From the NCBI GenBank assembly GCA_002746935.1, contig PDRW01000039.1:38264-102263 (forward strand): a DNA stretch of 64,000 nucleotides, in the 5' to 3' direction. The stretch is from Rhodobacterales bacterium (lineage in GTDB: Bacteria > Pseudomonadota > Alphaproteobacteria > Rhodobacterales > Rhodobacteraceae). Shown piece after piece: positions 17,199 through 26,345 of the stretch (positions are counted from its first letter, which is position 1; every line of letters begins with the position of its first letter). The position numbers and the translations under genes are program-made. The notes beneath the pieces are model-generated. The model was not told the origin of the DNA. It did no database searches and was given only the letters and a program-made list of their open reading frames with translations.

Positions 17199-18302
17199 TT
17201 ACTTCAGACGATTGTAGGCCAGGATCCCCTTGTTGACGAGGTTGAGAATCTGGATACCCGCCACCATCGGCGCTTCCGTCACCATAACCAGATCGTCGGG
17301 GTGAATCTCGAATTCCCGCGCGGCAAACAGCCCGTCGGCCGTGGTCAGGTTCACGTTGAACACCACCTGTTGCTTCGGCGGCCCGCCGCGACCGTCTGCC
17401 CGCACCGCCGAGGCGGGATAGTCGCGCAGAATCAGAATGCCGCCCGGATCGGCCCGCGATTCGCTCAGGCCCCCCGCCATCGACAGCGCTTCCATCGCGG
17501 TGATGTGCTCGCGGTTGAACTGCACGAGCCGGTCGCCGGTCGCCCCGGCGATCACGAAACGCCGCTGGTCCTCGTCGACGATCACCTTGTCACCGCCGCG
17601 CAGGGCGATGTTGTGCACCCCGTCGGAAAGCAGCCGTTCTGCGGGAATTTCGTAGGTCTTGCCATCGCGAATCAGCCGCACCAGCGGGTTTCGCAGGTTC
17701 GTCCCGATCCCGCCACCGGCGGAGATCGCGTTGAGGATGGTGAAATTGCGAGAGGGCAACGGCACCGGCCCGGGTTTCTGCACCCCGCGCACCAGATCGA
17801 CACTGTTGGTCGTGCCGGGCACCACCGTCAGCTGAACCTGCGCGGAGGGCGAAATCCGCTCGATCTCGCGCTGAACCACCTGACGCGCCGCCTGGGGCGA
17901 CAGCCCGCCAAGCACCACTTCGCCCACATAGGGCACGAAGATCGTGCCGCCGGGAGAGACAACTAGATCGGCCATGTTGGTGGCCCTGGCGCCGGGGCTT
18001 GCCAGCAGTGAATTGTCCTGACTGTCCCAGATCACCAGGTTGATCCGGTCATCGGCACGCACCAGATTGGTCGGCCCGCCCCCGCCGGCGGTGAGCCACC
18101 GGTAATGCCCGCGCCAGCCGGTTGCGGGCCATTTCCGGAGCTGCCGCAGGTTGGCCTGCGTTACCTCGACGACTTCGAAAGACGGATCTTCAGCATCAGC
18201 CTGGGCCAGAATCTGGGACTGAAGCGGGGCCCCGGCCGGCAAACCGCACCCCGCAAGCCCGCTGGCGGCCAACAATACCAGCAGCATTCCGCGCAAAACC
18301 AA
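17199..18302 (-). CDS. Wza-like polysaccharide export lipoprotein (OPX family)
   Basis: Outer-membrane polysaccharide export protein of 367 residues. It starts with a lipoprotein signal whose lipobox LAGC gives an acylated cysteine near residue 19. A Poly_export/SLBB arrangement follows: RADDRINLVIWDSQDNS, VSPGGTIFVPYVGEVVLGGLSPQAA, VQKPGPVPLPSRNFTILNAISAGGG, and a second SLBB-like block ending VMVTEAP. It could be the outer-membrane partner of the capsule exporter at 53.7-56.7 kb. It is divergent from a sugar transferase gene. Confidence 0.9.
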   Translation of the reverse strand: MVLRGMLLVLLAASGLAGCGLPAGAPLQSQILAQADAEDPSFEVVEVTQANLRQLRKWPATGWRGHYRWLTAGGGGPTNLVRADDRINLVIWDSQDNSLLASPGARATNMADLVVSPGGTIFVPYVGEVVLGGLSPQAARQVVQREIERISPSAQVQLTVVPGTTNSVDLVRGVQKPGPVPLPSRNFTILNAISAGGGIGTNLRNPLVRLIRDGKTYEIPAERLLSDGVHNIALRGGDKVIVDEDQRRFVIAGATGDRLVQFNREHITAMEALSMAGGLSESRADPGGILILRDYPASAVRADGRGGPPKQQVVFNVNLTTADGLFAAREFEIHPDDLVMVTEAPMVAGIQILNLVNKGILAYNRLK

Positions 18303-18424
18303 CTGAACCTCCCGGGTAACTGGTACTCACAGGTGTGGCCTGTTTACACCGTGGCTGCAATGGGAGATACGATCAGGTGCCTTTACCATCGGAGCTTTTC
18401 CCGGAGTGCGACCCGAATGCCATA

Positions 18425-19108
18425 ATGCCTCGTCGCGAGCGCATTGCGCCTCGAGCGGTTTCGGGGGATGACGGCGTGACTCCGGCCAAGCGCACTGCCG
18501 ATCTGCTGCTGGCGATCACGATGGCGCTGCTGCTGTCGCCGCTGATCATCGGTATCGCGCTCGCCATTCTGATCACCGATGGCAGACCCGTTCTTTTCGG
18601 CCATACCAGATCGAAGACCCCGGATGAAGAGTTCACGCTGTGGAAGTTCCGCACCATGCATCCGGCCCGCAACCATCAGGACCACGGCGTGTCCGGCGGG
18701 CACAAGCGGCGGCGGATCACCCGGACGGGCGCACTCCTGCGCAAGACCCGGCTTGACGAATTGCCGCAGCTCTGGAACGTGATCCACGGCGATATTTCCT
18801 TCGTCGGCCCGCGCCCGCCCGATCCGCGCTATGTGCGGATGTTTCCCGAGCTCTATGCCGAAGTCCTGAAATCGCGTCCTGGCATCACCGGACTCGCCAC
18901 GGTGGTCTACCACAAGACCGAAGACAGGCTGCTTGCCGAATGCAAGACCCCGCAGCAGACCGAAGCGGTCTATACCCGCCGCTGCGTGCCGCGGAAGGCG
19001 AAGCTCGATCTGATCTATGCCGAGAACCGCACGCTGGTCTACGATGCCGTGCTGCTGTTTCACACGGTGTTCCGCGTGTTGCCGCTCCATCTGAAGAAAT
19101 GGCGCTGA
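18425..19108 (+). CDS. Bacterial sugar transferase (phosphoglycosyl transferase, ExoY/WcaJ type)
   Basis: Starts a polysaccharide repeat by moving a sugar-1-phosphate to undecaprenyl phosphate at the inner membrane. The 227-residue form has one hydrophobic helix ([20 protein letters not shown]) and then the catalytic domain with [40 protein letters not shown] and [11 protein letters not shown]. This is the small monotopic form. The frame is open to 18335; the ATG at 18425 leaves a normal N-terminus, but no clear ribosome site decides it. It is divergent from the Wza-like gene. Confidence 0.9.
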   Translation: MPRRERIAPRAVSGDDGVTPAKRTADLLLAITMALLLSPLIIGIALAILITDGRPVLFGHTRSKTPDEEFTLWKFRTMHPARNHQDHGVSGGHKRRRITRTGALLRKTRLDELPQLWNVIHGDISFVGPRPPDPRYVRMFPELYAEVLKSRPGITGLATVVYHKTEDRLLAECKTPQQTEAVYTRRCVPRKAKLDLIYAENRTLVYDAVLLFHTVFRVLPLHLKKWR

Positions 19109-19141
19109 GCTCCGGCGCATGCCTGCCCGCCGGAGCCGGGC

Positions 19142-19648
19142 TTACCGTACCGCCTGTTTCTCCACCTGGGCCATTGTCACCCGGAGTTCCAGCGAGGTCA
19201 GCATCCTTTGAAAAGCTGTGTAGCTTTCCATCGCTTCGGATGCGATTGACAGCTTGCCGTTGCGGTGCGTGATGTAAAGCCAGGGTTCGCCCTTGCCGGC
19301 ATCGACCTTCAGTTCGGTAATCCCGTCATAGGAAAGCGACACCATCCGGCGACCGTCGGGCGCGGCGGGTGCGATGATCTCGCCACTGCCGAGTTCTATC
19401 GGGTGCTGGGTTTTCGCCTCGAACCGCTCGCCCTGAACCTCGCTCCAGGCGAGCCAGCCCCCCAGGGCGGCAATGCCAAGATAGACAAGCGTGGCCGGTT
19501 CCGGACCGAAATGGGTGTCACCGATCCAGATCCCCTCCGCGCTCGACATGGCGAGCCCCGCGCCACCGAGAATGACAATGGCGAAGAACAACAAGAACCA
19601 GATGCCTGTCCCGCCACCGCGCCCATACAGATAGGTTTCGTGTCCCAT
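19142..19648 (-). CDS. Hypothetical membrane protein
   Basis: A 168-residue protein (MGHETYLYGRGGGTG start) not recognised as a named family. It has two membrane helices, at about residues 16-36 and 52-70, followed by a soluble region with a b-strand-rich pattern (RRMVSLSYDGITELKVDAG, WLYITHRNGKLSIASEAM) that resembles a PH-like fold. A further in-frame ATG at 19672 is possible. It is divergent from the htrA-type protease gene and convergent with the sugar transferase. Confidence 0.65.
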   Translation of the reverse strand: MGHETYLYGRGGGTGIWFLLFFAIVILGGAGLAMSSAEGIWIGDTHFGPEPATLVYLGIAALGGWLAWSEVQGERFEAKTQHPIELGSGEIIAPAAPDGRRMVSLSYDGITELKVDAGKGEPWLYITHRNGKLSIASEAMESYTAFQRMLTSLELRVTMAQVEKQAVR

Positions 19649-19820
19649 GGCAAACTCCGGGGCTCCATCCATGCTTCACAGTTACTCAATGAAAACGGCA
19701 ACATGGTGACAGTTTTCGGCCAAGACCGTGTTCCGCCGCGCCAGGGCCTTGATCCGGCGGGGCAGGATGCCAAATGGGATAGCACTGATCGTGCCGCACC
19801 AGACCGGATTGGAAGCGCCC

Positions 19821-21263
19821 ATGAAACCCATCGCCAGATCTTTTGCGAGATCCTTCGCCATGGCGCTCGCACTTGCGGGGGCCTGCCCGGCCATGGCCAC
19901 TGCCGAAACCCGGGTGCCGGCCTCTGCTGCGGAAGTGACGCTGAGCTTCGCCCCGGTTGTCGCCGCCGCCGCGCCTTCGGTGGTCAATATCTACGCCACC
20001 CGCATGGTGGCCGAGCGCTCGTCCTCGCTGTTCGACGACCCGTTCTTCCGCCAGTTCTTCGGCGACACCGCCCCGAGCCGCACACGCAAGCGCACGGAGC
20101 TTGGGTCCGGTGTGATCGTCGGCGGCGGTCTTGTGGTCTCCAACTACCATGTCATCGAAAATGCCACCGGTATCCGCGTGGTGCTGACCGACCGGCGCGA
20201 ATACGAGGGCACGCTGGTGCTTGCCGACGAAGCCGCCGACCTTGCGGTGATCCGGCTCGACGAGGCCGATGCCGCAGACCTCCCCGCACTGCCCTTCGCC
20301 GACAGTGATGCGCTGGCGGTGGGCGATCTGGTGCTTGCCATCGGCAACCCCTTCGGGGTCGGGCAGACGGTGTCGTCGGGGATCGTCTCCGGCCTGGCCC
20401 GCACCGGGCGCGGCGGTGGTGCTTATAATGGCAGCGGCTATTTCGTGCAGACCGACGCGCCGATCAACCCCGGCAATTCCGGCGGTGCGCTGGTCGACAT
20501 GCGCGGCCGCCTCGTGGGCATCAACACCCAGATCGTCACCCGTTCCGGCGGTTCCAACGGCATCGGCTTCGCGGTGCCGGCCAATCTGGTTGCCCGGGTG
20601 GTCGAACAGGCCGAGGCGGGGGCCGCGAGCTTTACCCGTCCCTGGGCCGGGATCGGGGTGCAGCCGGTGGATGCGGGGATTGCCGAGGCGCTGGGGCTCG
20701 ACCGGCCCACCGGGGTACTGGTGCAGGATCTGGCAGCGGACAGCCCTTTCGCGGCCGCGGGCGTGCAGCCCGGCGATCTGGTGCTGACCGTCGCGGGCCA
20801 TGCGGTCAACGCGCCTGAAGAACTTGGCTTCCGCCTGTCGCTTCAGGAGATGGGCACGGAGGTGCCGGTGAGCCTGCTGCGCAAGGGGCGTGAACTCGAG
20901 GTCAGCGTCACCATGCGCGCCGCGGTCGAGGCCGATGAGGCGCTTGATGGCGGGGCGGCCTTCCGGGTCTCGGGTTCTGGCCCCTTCGACGGGCTGGTGC
21001 TCCAGGAAATCGGCCCGTCGCTGCGCGACCGCCTTGGCCTGTCGCCGGAGGCCGCCGGGGTTATCGTCGTCGGCCTCGAAAACCCGCGCAGCGGGCGCAA
21101 TTTCCAGCCCGGCGACATCATCGCCGAAATCAACGGCGTGCCGATCACCGGCATGGAGGATTTCAAGGCCGTGGCCGAGGCTGCCGAGGCCGATGGCCGA
21201 CGGAACTGGAGCGTGGTGATGAACCGCCGTGGCGGGCTGGTCTATCTCACGTGGCGGGGCTGA
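19821..21263 (+). CDS. Periplasmic serine protease of the DegP/HtrA family
   Basis: Protein quality-control protease of 480 residues with a signal peptide (MKPIARSFARSFAMALALAGACPAMA). The catalytic triad is His110 (SNYHV), Asp140 (ADLAVI) and Ser220 (PGNSGGALV). Two PDZ domains follow, at about residues 275-365 and 390-475. The ATG at 19821 gives the signal peptide; a longer frame starting upstream does not. It could be DegP, DegQ or MucD; the sequence alone does not separate them. Confidence 0.94.
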   Translation: MKPIARSFARSFAMALALAGACPAMATAETRVPASAAEVTLSFAPVVAAAAPSVVNIYATRMVAERSSSLFDDPFFRQFFGDTAPSRTRKRTELGSGVIVGGGLVVSNYHVIENATGIRVVLTDRREYEGTLVLADEAADLAVIRLDEADAADLPALPFADSDALAVGDLVLAIGNPFGVGQTVSSGIVSGLARTGRGGGAYNGSGYFVQTDAPINPGNSGGALVDMRGRLVGINTQIVTRSGGSNGIGFAVPANLVARVVEQAEAGAASFTRPWAGIGVQPVDAGIAEALGLDRPTGVLVQDLAADSPFAAAGVQPGDLVLTVAGHAVNAPEELGFRLSLQEMGTEVPVSLLRKGRELEVSVTMRAAVEADEALDGGAAFRVSGSGPFDGLVLQEIGPSLRDRLGLSPEAAGVIVVGLENPRSGRNFQPGDIIAEINGVPITGMEDFKAVAEAAEADGRRNWSVVMNRRGGLVYLTWRG

Positions 21264-21331
21264 ATTCTCTGCCCGATACCCGTTGACCAAGCCCCCAACC
21301 CTGCCTAACCATTGAGAAAACGGAGGTCGAG

Positions 21332-21952
21332 ATGACGAAACATGCAAATGAAGCCATCATCGTGATCGACGTGCAGAACGACTTCTGCCCGGGCGGCGCA
21401 TTGGCCGTTGAACGCGGCGATGAAGTGGTGCCCGAGATCAACCGGATCGTGCGGAATTATCCGGTGCGGGTGTTTACCCAGGACTGGCACCCCACCGGCC
21501 ACAGCTCCTTTGCTTCGGCCCATCCGGGTGCCGAACCGTTTCAGACCATCGACATGCCCTACGGGCCACAGGTGCTCTGGCCCAAACATTGCGTCCAGGG
21601 CACGGACGGGGCGGATTTCCACGAAGGGCTGCATGTGGAAACCGCGCATATGATCCTGCGCAAGGGCTTCCGCTCCGAGATCGACAGCTATTCGGCCTTC
21701 TTCGAAAACGACAAGACCACCGCCACCGGGCTCGAGGGCTATCTGCGTTCGCGCGGGGTGGAAAAGGTCACGCTGGTTGGGCTGGCGACGGATTATTGCG
21801 TCGCCTGGTCGGCGCTCGATGCGGTGCGGCTTGGCTTCTCGGTCAAGGTCCGCCTCGACGCCTGCCGCGCCATCGACCTTGACGGCTCGCTCGACAAGGC
21901 GCTGGCCGGGATGGAAGCGGCGGGCGTGCAGATCGTCGGCGAGCAGGCGTAA
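21332..21952 (+). CDS. pncA: Nicotinamidase PncA
   Basis: Hydrolyses nicotinamide to nicotinate in NAD salvage. The 206-residue protein carries the catalytic triad Asp13, Lys111 and Cys156 and the metal-binding Asp51, His53 and His57 (DWHPTGH). The cis-peptide and nucleophile region is LATDYCVAW. The next NAD-salvage enzyme, pncB, lies 1.3 kb downstream, on the other side of a divergent dehydrogenase gene. Confidence 0.96.
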   Translation: MTKHANEAIIVIDVQNDFCPGGALAVERGDEVVPEINRIVRNYPVRVFTQDWHPTGHSSFASAHPGAEPFQTIDMPYGPQVLWPKHCVQGTDGADFHEGLHVETAHMILRKGFRSEIDSYSAFFENDKTTATGLEGYLRSRGVEKVTLVGLATDYCVAWSALDAVRLGFSVKVRLDACRAIDLDGSLDKALAGMEAAGVQIVGEQA

Positions 21953-22060
21953 CCGGGGGCCGGGAGGCTGCGACAACGGCGCGCCGCACAGGGGATTCAT
22001 CTTTTGGTAACTCTGTAACGCATTGAAAATGCGCTAGTATTCGACATATTCAAAGTCCAT

Positions 22061-22124
22061 TATTCCGGACTATTGGAAGACCGGTATTCCGGACTACTGG
22101 TCTTCCGGTAGTCCGGAATACCGG
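22061..22124. repeat. Interleaved direct and inverted 12-mers forming alternative hairpins
   Basis: TATTCCGGACTA occurs at 22061-22072 and 22085-22096, and in inverted form at 22109-22120, a regular 24-base step. CCGGTATTCCGGACTAC (22081-22097) is fully complementary to 22108-22124, a 17-bp stem with a 10-base loop. A competing stem pairs GGAAGACC (22075-22082) with GGTCTTCC (22099-22106). The two stems cannot form together. It lies between the convergent pncA and alcohol dehydrogenase genes, in a locally AT-richer patch. Confidence 0.85.
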
Positions 22125-22169
22125 ATTCCCGAGCGGCCACCAGCGCCTCGTTCAAAGCATCCGGCAGCC

Positions 22170-23120
22170 CTACGGCACGATCACCAGCTTGCCGCCGATC
22201 CGCCGCGCCCCCATGTCGATCAGCGCTTCGCGCGAGCAATCGAGCGAGGTCACCTCGCCGACCACCGGGGTGATACGCCCGTCGGCCACCATCTCGAGCA
22301 ATTCCACAAGCGCCTCCGGCCCTTGCGGCACCAGCAACAACCCCACCCGCCGCTCGGTGAAGCGGGTCCAGAGCGAGGCGAGGGCGGCGGCGATGACGGC
22401 GCGCATCCACCCGCCGACCATCAGATATTGCCCGCCCGGCGCCAACACCCGGCGCACCCGGCGTATCGGCCTTGTGCCGAACAGATCGAGCACCAGATCG
22501 AAGCGATCGTCCAGCGCGGTGAAATCCTCGCGCTCGAAGTCGAGCACCCGCACCGCCCCGGCCTCGCGCATCACATCCGCCTTGGCGCCGGTATCGACGC
22601 CCCAGACCTCCGCCCCCTCGGCCGCCGCAAGCTGGATCGCCAGCGGCCCCGACCCGCCACCGCCGCCGTTCACCAGCACCCGGTCGCCCGGCGCCACACG
22701 GCCGCGGATACCGGCAAGGGCAATGGCGCCCGACTGGGGCAAGGCGGCGGCGAACACATCGGAGACCCCGCCGGGCACGGGAACGAACTGCCTTTCTTTT
22801 GCCACGCAGCTTTCGGCAAAACCGCCGAAGGTGCCGAACGTGTCGGCCAGCACACGTTCGCCCGTCCTCAGCCGGGTGCAGCCCTCGCCCAGCTTGTCGA
22901 CCACGCCGAGCACGTCCGACCCGAACACATGCCGCCGCGAGGCCCAGCGCGACATCCGCGCATAGAACGGCCGTCCGGTGACGAATTCCCAGTCCGAGGC
23001 ATTGGCGCCGCAGGCCAGCACCCGCACCCGTACCTCGCCCGGCCCGGGCTCCGGCGCCTGGCGCACCTCGAGCGTCAGGTTCTCGCCAAAGCCGAAACCG
23101 GAACAGACCAAAGCGCGCAT
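22170..23120 (-). CDS. NAD(P)-dependent alcohol dehydrogenase/quinone oxidoreductase-like protein (MDR superfamily)
   Basis: A 316-residue medium-chain dehydrogenase/reductase. It begins MRALVCSGFGFGENLTLEV and contains the GroES-like catalytic domain (GEVRVRVLACGANASDWE). It then has a Rossmann domain with GDRVLVNGGGGGSGPLAIQLA and DRFDLVLDLFG. The structural-zinc cysteines of classic alcohol dehydrogenases are not apparent, so a zinc-free, NADPH-using reductase is likely. The start at 23120 matches family N-termini. It is divergent from pncB. Confidence 0.85.
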   Translation of the reverse strand: MRALVCSGFGFGENLTLEVRQAPEPGPGEVRVRVLACGANASDWEFVTGRPFYARMSRWASRRHVFGSDVLGVVDKLGEGCTRLRTGERVLADTFGTFGGFAESCVAKERQFVPVPGGVSDVFAAALPQSGAIALAGIRGRVAPGDRVLVNGGGGGSGPLAIQLAAAEGAEVWGVDTGAKADVMREAGAVRVLDFEREDFTALDDRFDLVLDLFGTRPIRRVRRVLAPGGQYLMVGGWMRAVIAAALASLWTRFTERRVGLLLVPQGPEALVELLEMVADGRITPVVGEVTSLDCSREALIDMGARRIGGKLVIVP

Positions 23121-23255
23121 CGCCCCCCCTTTCACACCTTTCCGGTGCCAGAATGCGCTGTCAGGGGCCGTGCGTCCACTGCGGAGCGCAAGCTTTCGCG
23201 CTTGCACCCCCCCCACCGGCCCTGATCTAACAAAGGTGCTGCCAGGGAGGATCAC

Positions 23256-24548
23256 ATGGTCGACATCGCCACACGCGTCTACAACCATCACTGGAAGATC
23301 GACCCGATCGTGCGGTCGCTGATCGACACCGATTTCTACAAGCTTCTGATGTGCCAGTCGGTGTTCCGCAACCGTCGCGACACCCGGGTGACCTTCAGCC
23401 TGATCAACCGCACCACCACGGTGCCGCTGGCAAAGCTGATCGACGAAGGCGAGCTGCGCGAACAGCTCGACTACATCCGCGGCCTGCGTCTCAGACGCGG
23501 CGAAAGCACCTGGCTGCGCGGCAACACCTTCTATGGCAAACGACAGATGTTCCGCTCCGATTTCATGGAATGGTTCGAGGCCCTCCGGTTGCCGCCCTAC
23601 CACCTCGAACGCGTCGGCGACCAATACGAGCTCACCTTCGAAGGCCGCTGGCCCGAGGTGATGCTGTGGGAGATCCCCGCGCTTTCGGTGCTGATGGAGC
23701 TGCGCTCGCGCGCGGTGCTGCACCAGATGGGCAAGTTCGAGCTTCAGGTGCTCTATGCCCGGGCGATGACCAAGCTCTGGGAAAAGATCCGGCGGCTGCG
23801 GCAGGCCGAAGGTCTGAAGGTGGCCGATTTCGGTACCCGGCGGCGGCACAGTTTCCTGTGGCAGGACTGGTGCGTGCAGGCAATGACCGAGGGGCTGGGG
23901 GAGGCTTTCGTCGGCACCTCCAACTGCCTGATCGCCAAGGAGCGCGACCTCGAGGCCATCGGCACCAATGCCCACGAATTGCCCATGGTCTATGCCGCGC
24001 TCGCGGAGGATGACGATGCCCTGCGCCGCGCCCCCTACGACGTGCTCGCCGACTGGCACGAGGAGCACGAGGGCAACCTGCGCATCATCCTGCCCGACAC
24101 CTACGGCACCGAGGGTTTCCTCAGGAACGCCCCCGACTGGCTCGCCGGCTGGACCGGCATCCGGGTCGACAGCGGCGACCCGGAGGAGGGCGCCAATACC
24201 GCCATCGACTGGTGGAAATCCCGTGGCGAAGACCCGCGCGAAAAGATGGTGATCTTCTCCGACGGGCTCGACGTCGACAAGATCGCCGAGCTGCACGAAA
24301 AATTCGCCGGCCGGGTGCGGACGAGTTTCGGCTGGGGCACCCTGCTCACCAACGATTTCCGCGGCCTGACGGCGGGTGACGCGCTGGCGCCGTTTTCACT
24401 GGTCTGCAAGGCCGTTGCGGCAGACGGCAAACCGACCGTCAAGCTCTCCGACAACCCCAACAAGGCGATGGGCCCGGCGGCGGAGGTGGCGCGTTACAAA
24501 CGGGTGTTCGGCGTGGGCGAACAGGTGCCACTGGAGGTGGTGGTGTGA
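23256..24548 (+). CDS. pncB: Nicotinate phosphoribosyltransferase PncB
   Basis: Makes nicotinate mononucleotide from nicotinate and PRPP in the Preiss-Handler pathway. The 430-residue protein has SLIDTDFYKLLMCQ near residue 21, ADFGTRRRHSF near residue 190, and GTNAHELPM with the autophosphorylated His240. The IVFSDGLD/VDSGD-type phosphate-binding segments are present. A GGGAGG site precedes the ATG. With pncA it gives nicotinamide-to-NAD salvage. Confidence 0.96.
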   Translation: MVDIATRVYNHHWKIDPIVRSLIDTDFYKLLMCQSVFRNRRDTRVTFSLINRTTTVPLAKLIDEGELREQLDYIRGLRLRRGESTWLRGNTFYGKRQMFRSDFMEWFEALRLPPYHLERVGDQYELTFEGRWPEVMLWEIPALSVLMELRSRAVLHQMGKFELQVLYARAMTKLWEKIRRLRQAEGLKVADFGTRRRHSFLWQDWCVQAMTEGLGEAFVGTSNCLIAKERDLEAIGTNAHELPMVYAALAEDDDALRRAPYDVLADWHEEHEGNLRIILPDTYGTEGFLRNAPDWLAGWTGIRVDSGDPEEGANTAIDWWKSRGEDPREKMVIFSDGLDVDKIAELHEKFAGRVRTSFGWGTLLTNDFRGLTAGDALAPFSLVCKAVAADGKPTVKLSDNPNKAMGPAAEVARYKRVFGVGEQVPLEVVV

Positions 24549-24573
24549 ACCGGGACCGGCGCTTGACCTACCA

Positions 24574-24628
24574 GGTTATAACCAGTTATAACCTTCAGAC
24601 ACTATAACTCCATAGAAGTTCCTAGAAG
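24574..24628 (+). promoter_or_regulatory. Candidate operator with 10-bp-spaced repeats before the AAA ATPase gene
   Basis: The palindrome GGTTATAACC (24574-24583) is followed by GTTATAACC ten bases further on (24585-24593), and a partial ACTATAACT at 24601-24609. TAGAAG then occurs twice, also ten bases apart (24613, 24623). The spacing of one helical turn suggests cooperative protein binding. The block is AT-rich in a GC-rich genome and ends at the start codon. Confidence 0.55.
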
Positions 24629-24629
24629 C

Positions 24630-25808
24630 ATGGACCCAGTGCGAAACCCCTTTGCCCCGGGGGCAGGATCTCAGCCGCCCGAACTTGCCGGCCGAGACAG
24701 CATCGTCACCAGCGCCGAAACCGCGCTTCAACGCATTCTCAGAGGCCGGCACGACCGGTCTCAGATGCTTCTCGGTCTTCGGGGCACGGGAAAAACCGTG
24801 CTGCTCAACACGATCGGCAATTTGGCGGAGGATTTCGGCTATCTGACCTCGTTCATCGAGGGGCCGGAGGACAAACCGCTTACCGACCTGCTGTATCCCA
24901 GAATGCAGCAGGTGCTGCGAAAGCTCTCGCTGATCGAAAGCGCAAAGGAGAAGGCCCACAGGGCAACCCGCGCGCTTCGAAGTTTCGCCAGCGTTTTCAA
25001 GGTGAAGGTGGGGGACTTTTCGGTGTCGGTCGATCCGGAGCCCGGCATCGCCGACAGCGGCAATCTCGAATACGACCTCAGCGACATGTTTACCGCAATC
25101 GGCCAGGCCGCGAAAGCGGCGGGCAAGGGGTGGTGTCTGCTGATCGACGAAGTGCAATATCTGAAGGAACCCGAACTGGCGGCCCTGATCGTCGCCCTGC
25201 ACAGGATCGGCCAGAAGCAACTGCCGGTCATGCTGTTCGGCGCGGGCCTTCCGCAACTGGCCGGTCTGTCCGGCGATGCCAAGTCCTATGCGGAAAGACT
25301 GTTCCTGTTCCAGAACGTCGGACCGCTGGATGCCGAAGCGGCCAGGCGCGCCATCGAGATGCCGATTGCCGAAGAAGAGGAAGAAATCGAAAGCGCCGCC
25401 ACCGACCGCATTCTCGCGCTGACCGGGGGCTATCCCTACTTCCTTCAGGAATGGGGGTATCAGGCATGGAATGCCGCCGAGGCATCTCCGATCGACCTTG
25501 CGGATGTCGAAACGGCAACAGTGGCTGCCCTGGCCCGTCTCGACGAAGGCTTCTTTCAGGTCCGCTTCGACAGGCTGACGCCGAAGGAACGGGAATATGT
25601 GATTGCCATGTCACGGCTCGGCAAGGGGCCGTACAGATCTTCCGAGGTGGCCGAAAAGCTGGGCGAACCGCCAAACCGGCTTGGGCCCCGGCGGGCCCGG
25701 ATCATCGCGAAGGGCATGATCTACAGCCCGCAATATGGCGATATTGATTTCACCGTCCCGATGTTTGACGACTATTTGCGGAGACACTGGAAGAGCCCTG
25801 ACGTATAG
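24630..25808 (+). CDS. AAA (AAA_16-like) ATP-binding protein, function unknown
   Basis: A 392-residue STAND/AAA-type ATPase. Walker A is GLRGTGKT at residues 49-56, and Walker B is CLLIDEVQ with Asp173 and Glu174. A winged-helix-like C-terminal part contains LTPKEREYVIAMSRLG and PPNRLGPRRARIIAKGMIY, which could bind DNA. An acidic run (EEEEE) sits near residue 248. Family members are widespread, often on mobile or defence loci, but no role is established. No partner gene is adjacent: pncB is upstream and arfB converges downstream. Confidence 0.8.
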   Translation: MDPVRNPFAPGAGSQPPELAGRDSIVTSAETALQRILRGRHDRSQMLLGLRGTGKTVLLNTIGNLAEDFGYLTSFIEGPEDKPLTDLLYPRMQQVLRKLSLIESAKEKAHRATRALRSFASVFKVKVGDFSVSVDPEPGIADSGNLEYDLSDMFTAIGQAAKAAGKGWCLLIDEVQYLKEPELAALIVALHRIGQKQLPVMLFGAGLPQLAGLSGDAKSYAERLFLFQNVGPLDAEAARRAIEMPIAEEEEEIESAATDRILALTGGYPYFLQEWGYQAWNAAEASPIDLADVETATVAALARLDEGFFQVRFDRLTPKEREYVIAMSRLGKGPYRSSEVAEKLGEPPNRLGPRRARIIAKGMIYSPQYGDIDFTVPMFDDYLRRHWKSPDV

Positions 25809-25848
25809 GGCCGGGCGCTGCCCGGGCTGCCTTCCGGCTGCCTTGGTG

Positions 25849-26271
25849 TCACTCCTCCCCCGAAACCCGTCCCCGGAGCGCCTTCACCTCGCCGCGGACC
25901 TTCTTGGCCTTCAGCCGCCGCCGTTTCGAGCCCGGCGTCGGTTTCGTCGGCCGCCGGCGTTTCGGGGCCACCAGCGCTTGCCGCACCATTTCGGCGAGGC
26001 GTTCGGCGGCGATCTCGCGGTTGCGGGTCTGGCTCCGGGTTTCTTCGGCGCGGATCACGATGGCACCGTCGAGGGTCCATTTCCGTCCGGCGATCCGCTT
26101 CAGGCGGCGTTTCACCGCTTCGGTCAGATGCGGCGAACGGGCAGCCTCGAAGCGCAGTTCCACCGCCGTCGCCACCTTGTTGACATTCTGCCCGCCCGGC
26201 CCCGAGGCGCGGGTGAAGCTCTCGGTGAGCTCCCAGTCGGCCAGCGTGATGTTGTCACTCACCCGGATCAT
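25849..26271 (-). CDS. arfB: Alternative ribosome-rescue peptidyl-tRNA hydrolase ArfB
   Basis: Releases peptides from stalled ribosomes that lack a stop codon. The 140-residue protein has the GGQ release-factor motif at residues 26-28 (SGPGGQNVNK). It also has the long basic C-terminal tail (KRRRPTKPTPGSKRRRLKAKK) that inserts in the empty mRNA channel. It converges on the AAA ATPase gene and follows the YhhQ-type gene on the same strand. Confidence 0.95.
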   Translation of the reverse strand: MIRVSDNITLADWELTESFTRASGPGGQNVNKVATAVELRFEAARSPHLTEAVKRRLKRIAGRKWTLDGAIVIRAEETRSQTRNREIAAERLAEMVRQALVAPKRRRPTKPTPGSKRRRLKAKKVRGEVKALRGRVSGEE

Positions 26272-26345
26272 GATGTCTCTCTAATCCACCACGAAACCAC
26301 CGCAAAACCCCCGCGTCCTTCGGGTCGAACGCGGGGGGGCGCGCA

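Noticed and set aside
22170-24296. 708-residue minus-strand frame covering the alcohol dehydrogenase and the antisense of pncB
   Set aside because: Only the part from 23120 to 22170 encodes a recognisable dehydrogenase. The rest is antisense to pncB.
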